In this document: in pieces, positions 20,187 to 25,944 of the stretch | Layout: every line of letters starts with the position of its first letter | Position numbering within the stretch: the stretch's first letter is position 1 | DNA from: an uncultured Clostridia bacterium | GTDB lineage: Bacteria; Bacillota; Clostridia; Christensenellales; UBA1242 | Length of the DNA: 25,944 nt | Reading direction: 5' to 3' | NCBI GenBank assembly: GCA_947089305.1 | Contig: CAMUJQ010000005.1 | Coordinates: 1 to 25,944 of the forward strand | The notes under the pieces: model-generated | Databases searched by the model: none | What the model was told of the DNA's origin: nothing | The model's input: only the letters and a program-made list of their open reading frames with translations | Program-made: the position numbers and the translations under genes

Positions 20187-21137
20187 ATGCCAAAAACTCG
20201 TAGAAATATTTATTTTCTTTTATTAATTGTAGCAACTATTGCTTCTATTGTTTTAGGAATTAATTACAGTAATCATTTACAAAAAATGGATATAATTAAT
20301 AATGGAATAGAAACAATGGCTTATGTTGAGGATGGCTACTCAAACACAAGAATTAATGGAGTATATTATTATTATTTAAATTATATTTTCACAGATGAAA
20401 ATGGTGTTGAGCATTATGGAAGAACTAGCGCAAAATATAGAGAAGCAGAAGCGAATTATTATGTAAATGAAGTAGAATATATTAAAATTAAATATAATTC
20501 TAAATTTGAGTCTATTGAAGCTGATTATAATGGAGGCAAAGGAGTTACAATTGCTTTCTTTATAGTAATAGGTGTTGATGCTCTTCTTGTTGCGTTAATT
20601 GTTGTGTCTAGCATAAAAGCTCAAAAACTTAGAAAAATAGGTAAAATAGGAACTTTAACTACAGCAACACTTGTTGATGCAAGAACAAATTTATCAGTTA
20701 ATGGTGTGCCAAAATATTTTATGATTTATAATTATAAAGATGAAAATGGCAACTTAAAAACAGGAAAAACAGGGTCATCATATAACTATAATGAAATTGC
20801 ATATTTTAGAGCAAAACAAATTTTTGATATTCGTTATCAAGGAGATAAATCTGTAGTTGTAGAAAAAGCATATTCTAAAGAATTAGGTAGACCATCACTA
20901 AATATAGATGAAGAATTTAATTTTGATGATCATAATGATCTTCCATCTACAAGAGAACAAGAGGGTCATATTGAAATTGATATAAGAAATGATATAGGTG
21001 GGCTTGACGAGTATGAACAAATTGGCCACGCAAGACTGGAAGAAAAAGAAACATTGTGTGAACATTGTGCTGCAAACATTCCAGCTGGAGCGCGTAAATG
21101 CCCTAATTGTGGTGCAAAAGTTCAAAAACACCATTAA
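20187..21137 (+). CDS. Membrane protein with two DUF3592-like domains and a zinc ribbon
   Basis: A protein of 316 residues of unknown function. Membrane segment at about 8-24, then an extracytoplasmic domain (residues 40-112). A second membrane segment follows at about 119-143 and a cytoplasmic repeat of the same domain at about 155-230. The two domains correspond: INGVYYYYLNYIFTDENG with VNGVPKYFMIYNYKDENG, each followed by Y/KTGRT-like and a terminal KIKYNSKFESIEA / DIRYQGDKSVVVE strand. I compare them with DUF3592. The C-terminus has an acidic linker and a zinc ribbon CEHC...CPNC (residues about 292-311). Start ATG 20187 after AAAGGAG. Possibly a sensor of the membrane state (inference only). 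Confidence 0.75.
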   Translation: MPKTRRNIYFLLLIVATIASIVLGINYSNHLQKMDIINNGIETMAYVEDGYSNTRINGVYYYYLNYIFTDENGVEHYGRTSAKYREAEANYYVNEVEYIKIKYNSKFESIEADYNGGKGVTIAFFIVIGVDALLVALIVVSSIKAQKLRKIGKIGTLTTATLVDARTNLSVNGVPKYFMIYNYKDENGNLKTGKTGSSYNYNEIAYFRAKQIFDIRYQGDKSVVVEKAYSKELGRPSLNIDEEFNFDDHNDLPSTREQEGHIEIDIRNDIGGLDEYEQIGHARLEEKETLCEHCAANIPAGARKCPNCGAKVQKHH

Positions 21138-21183
21138 ATATAATTATATTAATCACAATAAACGACAAAATTTTTAAAAACTG

Positions 21184-21212
21184 TTTACAAAAATTAATTT
21201 TTTGTTTATAAT
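21184..21212 (+). promoter_or_regulatory. cvpA promoter
   Basis: -35 TTTACA (21184-21189), 17-nt spacer, -10 TATAAT (21207-21212). Confidence 0.75.
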
Positions 21213-21236
21213 GGAAGTATAAAGGAGAGTATATAA

Positions 21237-22100
21237 ATGCATTGGTTAGACATTGTTGTTATAGTTCTTTTAGTTTTGTTTGCTTTATACGGTCTATCAA
21301 AGGGTTTTTTATCAAGTTTGCTTTCACTTGTAAATGTATTAGTTAGTTTTGTAGCGGCAATCTTTTTAGCAAAACCACTTGCAACTTTTATTAATGGGGC
21401 AACAAACTGGGGTGGAAAGTTATGTGAGTTAATTTCAAATAAACTTGCAGGAGTTGGAACACTTGGAACAGCGCTTGAAGTTGCAACACCAGCAAGCGAA
21501 GTTGTTGCAAATAGTGGTGGCTTCACAGGGTTCTTCAAATGGCTTGTGCCAAAATTAGTTGGAGATAATGTTATCGCGGCAGGTGTAACACCAGCTAGTT
21601 ATTTTGGGAACTATCTTGGTTCACTTTGTTTAATTGTTATTTGTGGAATTATAGTATTTATTTTAATTAGAATAGTTGTAGCATTACTTCAATTATTGTT
21701 TAAAAAGTTACGTACAAATTCAATTATTGGAAGCATTGATAAACTACTTGGTTTCTTGTTTGGCGCAGTTAAAGGTTTTCTTGTAATATGTGTTTTAATA
21801 TTTACAATTAACTTTATTCCTGTTGCAAATAATAAATTTCATGAGGCAGCCAGTCAAACAGTTCTAACGCGAGGCTTAAGTAATGGAATTGAATCTGCTA
21901 CTGAGTGGATTAGTAAAAATGTTAATTTCAAAAAAATAATTGAAGGTTTACTTCCAGATAAGGGAGGAGAAGAAACACCTGATAATGGTGGAGAAGAAAC
22001 TCCAACTTCAAAAAGTGATGTTGTTAAACCTCAAAACTCAGGGGTTATATTAACTTTTGGAAATGAAAGTATTCGGCTTGAAGAACTGCTTGCTTATTAA
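21237..22100 (+). CDS. CvpA family membrane protein
   Basis: A protein of 287 residues with about four membrane segments. It begins with the CvpA signature WLDIVVIVLLVLFALYGLSKGF, then SLLSLVNVLVSFVAAIFLAKPLA, a long extracellular loop (residues 55-115), two more membrane segments and SIDKLLGFLFGAVKGFLVI. CvpA was named for colicin V production but is a general envelope protein linked to stress resistance; exact role unknown. Near the C-terminus a GGEETPDN/GGEETPTS duplication forms a short acidic linker. Start ATG 21237 after AAAGGAGAG. Single-gene unit with its own promoter and terminator. Confidence 0.85.
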   Translation: MHWLDIVVIVLLVLFALYGLSKGFLSSLLSLVNVLVSFVAAIFLAKPLATFINGATNWGGKLCELISNKLAGVGTLGTALEVATPASEVVANSGGFTGFFKWLVPKLVGDNVIAAGVTPASYFGNYLGSLCLIVICGIIVFILIRIVVALLQLLFKKLRTNSIIGSIDKLLGFLFGAVKGFLVICVLIFTINFIPVANNKFHEAASQTVLTRGLSNGIESATEWISKNVNFKKIIEGLLPDKGGEETPDNGGEETPTSKSDVVKPQNSGVILTFGNESIRLEELLAY

Positions 22101-22106
22101 AAATTA

Positions 22107-22132
22107 AACAACCTTTTTAGGTTGTTTTTTTA
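22107..22132 (+). terminator. cvpA terminator
   Basis: AAACAACC, 6-nt loop, GGTTGTTT and T-run. Also overlaps the 3' end of the convergent gene at 22130. Confidence 0.88.
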
Positions 22133-22597
22133 TATAAAAATTAATGGAAATGCTAAAATTAAAACAGCAATTAAGTTTCCAATAGTAATTGCAAGTAAGC
22201 TTAGTGGTTTATTTAGTTTTAAGCCGCTAGCAATTAAACTGCCAGTGTAAATGCCTGTTAGTGGGAGTGGAATTGCAACAAAAAGAGTTATTGCAAAAAG
22301 TTTTGCTAAAGTTGACTTATTTTTATTTTTGTTTTCAAAAGTTTTTATCTTTTTGTTTTGTCGGTCGGTAATTTTAATTGCTAACTTTTTAAACATTTTC
22401 GTGTTGGATAAAAATGCAATTAATGTATCGTAAAAAAATAAAAGAAGCAAAGAAATAAATGCTCCCGCAACAACAGTGGTTAAAATGCTAAGCCAAATTG
22501 GTAATCCAAGCGAATAACCCAAATAAAATCCGCCTTTTGCCTCAAAAAAAGGTAACATTGATGTAAAAAAAGTTGTTAAAATTTTAGATAAAATAAT
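22130..22597 (-). CDS. Small multidrug export (COG2426-type) membrane protein, probable ATT start
   Basis: Resembles the Sm_multidrug_ex family (COG2426): the signature-like FFEAKGGFYLGYSLGLPIWLS, a membrane segment with FISLLLLFFYDTLIAFL, a lysine/asparagine-rich loop, then AITLFVAIPLPLTGIYTGSL and two final helices. From the first ATG (22558) it has 142 residues but would lack the 10-20 residue lead-in usual in the family, and that ATG has no ribosome-binding site. In frame upstream to the stop codon there is an ATT at 22597 (another at 22594) just after AAAAGGA, giving ILSKILTTFFTS before MLPFF. I therefore extend the gene to 22597 with a non-standard AUU start, known for infC. If that is wrong, the start is 22558. 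Confidence 0.7.
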   Translation of the reverse strand: MILSKILTTFFTSMLPFFEAKGGFYLGYSLGLPIWLSILTTVVAGAFISLLLLFFYDTLIAFLSNTKMFKKLAIKITDRQNKKIKTFENKNKNKSTLAKLFAITLFVAIPLPLTGIYTGSLIASGLKLNKPLSLLAITIGNLIAVLILAFPLIFI

Positions 22598-22635
22598 TTA
22601 AGTCCTTTTAAAAGTTTTATATTTAACTTTATGTA

Positions 22636-22644
22636 TGTTATAAT
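22636..22644 (+). promoter_or_regulatory. TtcA-like gene promoter (extended -10), leaderless
   Basis: TG at 22636-22637, T, then TATAAT (22639-22644); ATG begins exactly six bases later at 22651. No convincing -35, as is common for extended -10 promoters. Confidence 0.65.
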
Positions 22645-22650
22645 TTAGAT

Positions 22651-23370
22651 ATGCAAAAAGTATTATCTAAAATTAGACGTGGAGTTGAAAAATATAATTT
22701 AATAGAAGAGGGCGACAAAATCGCTGTTGGCGTTTCTGGTGGTAAAGATAGTATGTTGCTCGTGAGTGCTCTAAATGAATTGAGCAAATTTTATCCTAAA
22801 AAGTTTAGTGTAAAAGCTTTTACGTTAGATCCAACAAATGGTAAAACAGATTTTAGTGAAATGATAAATTATTTTACGGCAAAGCATATCGATTTTGAAA
22901 TTGTTCCAACTGATATTTTCGACATCATTTTTGTTGAAAGGAAAGAGAAAAATCCATGTAGTTTATGTGCAAAATTAAGACGAGGTATTTTATGTACCAC
23001 TATTGCAGAACAGGGTTATAATAAATTAGCACTTGGCCATCATGCAGATGATTTAATAGAAACCTTTTTTATGAGTATGTTTTATGAAGGGCGTCTATCA
23101 ACCTTTATGCCAAAAACTTTGCTAACAAAAACAAATATTGTTCAAATTCGCCCAATGCTTTTTATGGAAGAATGTGAAGTTTCAGGCGCAGTTAAGCGTT
23201 TAAAAATTCCTGTTATATATAATTGTTGCGGAGCAAATAAACACACAGAAAGAGAATATTTTAAAAAACTCATTGCAGAGCAAACTAAACATATTAAAAA
23301 CTTAAAAACAAAATTGTTTAATGCAATAACAAGTCCTGAACGCTATAATTTATTCGATAAAGAATTTTAA
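22651..23370 (+). CDS. TtcA-like PP-loop tRNA-thiolation protein, leaderless
   Basis: A member of the PP-loop ATP pyrophosphatase superfamily, 239 residues, nearest TtcA (tRNA 2-thiocytidine) in layout. The P-loop SGGKDS is at residues 30-35, CSLCAKLRRG (two Cys expected to bind the [4Fe-4S] cluster in TtcA) at about residues 108-117, LGHHADDLIETFFM next, then IRPMLFMEECEV. The family makes s2C32 in tRNA, but relatives modify other positions, so the substrate is inferred. Start ATG 22651 six bases after the extended -10 hexamer and with no Shine-Dalgarno. It is divergent from the export-family gene; a similarly leaderless gene follows 43 bases downstream with its own promoter. Confidence 0.88.
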   Translation: MQKVLSKIRRGVEKYNLIEEGDKIAVGVSGGKDSMLLVSALNELSKFYPKKFSVKAFTLDPTNGKTDFSEMINYFTAKHIDFEIVPTDIFDIIFVERKEKNPCSLCAKLRRGILCTTIAEQGYNKLALGHHADDLIETFFMSMFYEGRLSTFMPKTLLTKTNIVQIRPMLFMEECEVSGAVKRLKIPVIYNCCGANKHTEREYFKKLIAEQTKHIKNLKTKLFNAITSPERYNLFDKEF

Positions 23371-23379
23371 AAATATAAC

Positions 23380-23407
23380 TTGAAAAAATTTTTTAGTATG
23401 TTATAAT
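23380..23407 (+). promoter_or_regulatory. Zincin gene promoter, leaderless
   Basis: -35 TTGAAA (23380-23385), 16-nt spacer, extended -10 TGTTATAAT (hexamer 23402-23407), six bases, ATG 23414. Same extended -10 as the TtcA-like gene. Confidence 0.75.
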
Positions 23408-23413
23408 AATAAT

Positions 23414-24700
23414 ATGTATAGTTATCAACCAATTGAAAATTATAATTACAAAAAAACATCCTTGCTTTCTATGTTAAACAATAATATATTGCAAAAAAAA
23501 CAAGGTTTTGAGCAAGATGTTTTTATGTCTGCATTAATTAGAACATGCGATTATTTTTCTAGAAAATATAAAAAAATCAGAATTCCAGCAGAAATGATTC
23601 CTGATTCAAAAAATTTTATGTGGCAAAAACAAAATTATACAATTCCAGAACTAATTATTTGTAGATTGGCAAATAATGTTGATTCTGTTGATATTGATGA
23701 GTCATATGATTATAATGCAAAAACTATAGCAAATTATATACCTCAACTGAAAAAAATTTTGATTTTTTCAAAAGGAATAGATGAAGCAGCTAGAATAAGT
23801 GAAATTAATAACCAATTATCAAATTTTTCAAGTATTGAAGAATTTAAAAAAATTGAAGCAGAACTTATAATTGTACACGAGATTATTCATGCGGTAAGTG
23901 ATAACGGCAAGTTAATAGGATTAAGTGATAGGGAATTATATAGCCCTAGTGAAAAACATGTTAAATTAAATGAAGGTATAACTGAAAGTTTAGCTATTGA
24001 TATTATGGGACTCGCTGATAATACTTGGAGAATAAGTTTTTGCCCAAAAGGTGGAATAGAGAGATTTTCATTATCAAGTCAAAGTTTTTCTAAATATATA
24101 TTTGAAAGTAATATTGCAAGTTTAATGAGAATGAAAACTAAAGAAAATTTTGATTTACCATTCTTAATTGATAAAAATCTAATTATTTATGATGATGAAG
24201 TGGCTCATCAATATTATGGAACAAATTATTCAATGGATAAAATTTCTGCCACATTAGATGCACTTAAATTAGAAGAAAAAAGTAATTACACTTCAACAGA
24301 ATTAAAAGAAGTTCAAAAACTGCAAGCAATAATCTTAAAAGATTTAATAAACACCAATCTAGAAAAATTTGAAAGAATAAAGAGTGAGGTGTATGGTAAA
24401 CTTAATGAGGGACAATTTGAAAAGTTACGTGAGTTTAACAAAGATGTAAATATTGCTGCAAATTTAATTTTACCTTCTATAACTAGCGCAGATAAAAAAG
24501 CATTAGTGTATACAGGCGAGATAAATAAATATGGAAAAGTATTGCCTATTGATTATACAAGCACTAAGGCTATAACTGAAGCATTAGAAAAAGGAAAACT
24601 TAATTTATCTGAAAATCTAACAAGTTTAATGGCTTTACTAAATGCTAAAACAGAAATTAACAATTCGTTAAACACAACTAAACCATTCGTTTTAAAATAA
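23414..24700 (+). CDS. Putative zinc metallopeptidase (HExxH...NEG), leaderless
   Basis: A protein of 428 residues with no recognised family name. HEIIH at 155-159 gives two zinc histidines and the catalytic Glu. LNEGITE follows at 185-191, so Glu187 is a plausible third ligand, as in gluzincins such as M1 peptidases, where NEG sits after HExxH. The rest is mostly helical and charged; there is no signal peptide or membrane segment, so it is probably cytoplasmic. The C-terminal 120 residues (IKSEVYGKLNEGQFEKLREF...) look like coiled helices. Start ATG 23414, six bases after TATAAT, no Shine-Dalgarno. It ends at a terminator shared with purA. The peptidase activity is inferred from the motif; the substrate is unknown. 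Confidence 0.7.
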   Translation: MYSYQPIENYNYKKTSLLSMLNNNILQKKQGFEQDVFMSALIRTCDYFSRKYKKIRIPAEMIPDSKNFMWQKQNYTIPELIICRLANNVDSVDIDESYDYNAKTIANYIPQLKKILIFSKGIDEAARISEINNQLSNFSSIEEFKKIEAELIIVHEIIHAVSDNGKLIGLSDRELYSPSEKHVKLNEGITESLAIDIMGLADNTWRISFCPKGGIERFSLSSQSFSKYIFESNIASLMRMKTKENFDLPFLIDKNLIIYDDEVAHQYYGTNYSMDKISATLDALKLEEKSNYTSTELKEVQKLQAIILKDLINTNLEKFERIKSEVYGKLNEGQFEKLREFNKDVNIAANLILPSITSADKKALVYTGEINKYGKVLPIDYTSTKAITEALEKGKLNLSENLTSLMALLNAKTEINNSLNTTKPFVLK

Positions 24701-24725
24701 AAAATGCCTAAAACTAGGCATTTTT

Positions 24726-24727
<2 letters not shown>
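24699..24727. terminator. Bidirectional terminator between the zincin gene and purA
   Basis: Stem AATGCCTA/TAGGCATT, AAAC loop, with A-run and T-run on the two sides. Confidence 0.9.

Positions 24728-25944
<1,217 letters not shown>

Noticed and set aside
20898..21134. Minus-strand open frame within the zinc-ribbon gene, and similar frames inside hisS, acpP, the protease, recR and cvpA
   Set aside because: All are shadows in alternative frames of well-supported genes, with no start signals of their own.

Overview
The window is about 26 kb of AT-rich bacterial chromosome (my impression is roughly 30% G+C). Most genes have strong Shine-Dalgarno sites (AAGGAG type), the -35/-10 promoters are close to consensus, the tRNAs encode their own CCA, and U-tract terminators are everywhere. 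An S6-SSB-S18 operon, RecX, YbaB-RecR, a CvpA homologue and a SpoIIQ-like M23 peptidase beside a possible YwmB-like protein point to a low-GC Bacillota, probably an uncultured clostridia-like gut lineage. That placement is inference. I see no phage, insertion sequence, CRISPR array or rRNA operon; this is mostly core genome with short accessory patches. Both ends cut genes: hisS loses its C-terminus at the left edge and purA its N-terminus at the right edge.

Layout: 1-1208 hisS (-). 1256-1862: a divergent pair, a Cys-rich small protein (-) and an XRE repressor (+), with two matching operators between them. 1925-4196: tRNA-Ser(CGA) (+), tRNA-Arg(TCT) (-) with a duplicated 5' half, acpP (-), radC (+), a GC-rich structured intergenic island, then tRNA-Ala(TGC)-tRNA-Ile(GAT) (-). 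4390-5578: rpsF-ssb-rpsR with an S6:S18-type leader and a strong terminator. 5718-7545: an unknown helical protein, divergent XRE/HTH regulators and an unknown 199-residue protein. 7564-10638: tyrS-yigZ-recX-histidine phosphatase operon (-). 10765-12470: NifU-like scaffold plus GGGtGRT protein. 12536-13667: YwmB-like and SpoIIQ-like pair. 13775-15768: divergent MFS transporter (-) and AlkD-like glycosylase (+). 15782-19082: divergent lipoprotein trypsin-like protease (-) and BspA-type LRR surface protein (+). 19119-20026: ybaB-recR (-). 20187-22100: duplicated-domain membrane protein with zinc ribbon, then CvpA. 22130-24700: small-multidrug-export family protein (-), TtcA-like sulfurtransferase (+) and a putative zincin (+). 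24726-25944: purA (-).

The most striking cross-window pattern is transcriptional. Four genes (hisS, radC, the TtcA-like gene and the zincin) have a good -10 hexamer followed by exactly six bases and then the ATG, so the predicted transcription start is the A of the start codon and none has a Shine-Dalgarno site. Two more (the XRE gene at 1665 and the MFS gene) have predicted leaders of about 1-3 nt. Leaderless initiation therefore seems to coexist with standard Shine-Dalgarno initiation here, and it corrects the radC start by two codons. Other points of interest are the two-operator control region of the XRE/Cys-rich pair, the tRNA-Arg half duplicated exactly to the last anticodon base, the NifU-like/GGGtGRT pair of unknown function, and palindromes over the promoters of two transcription units.
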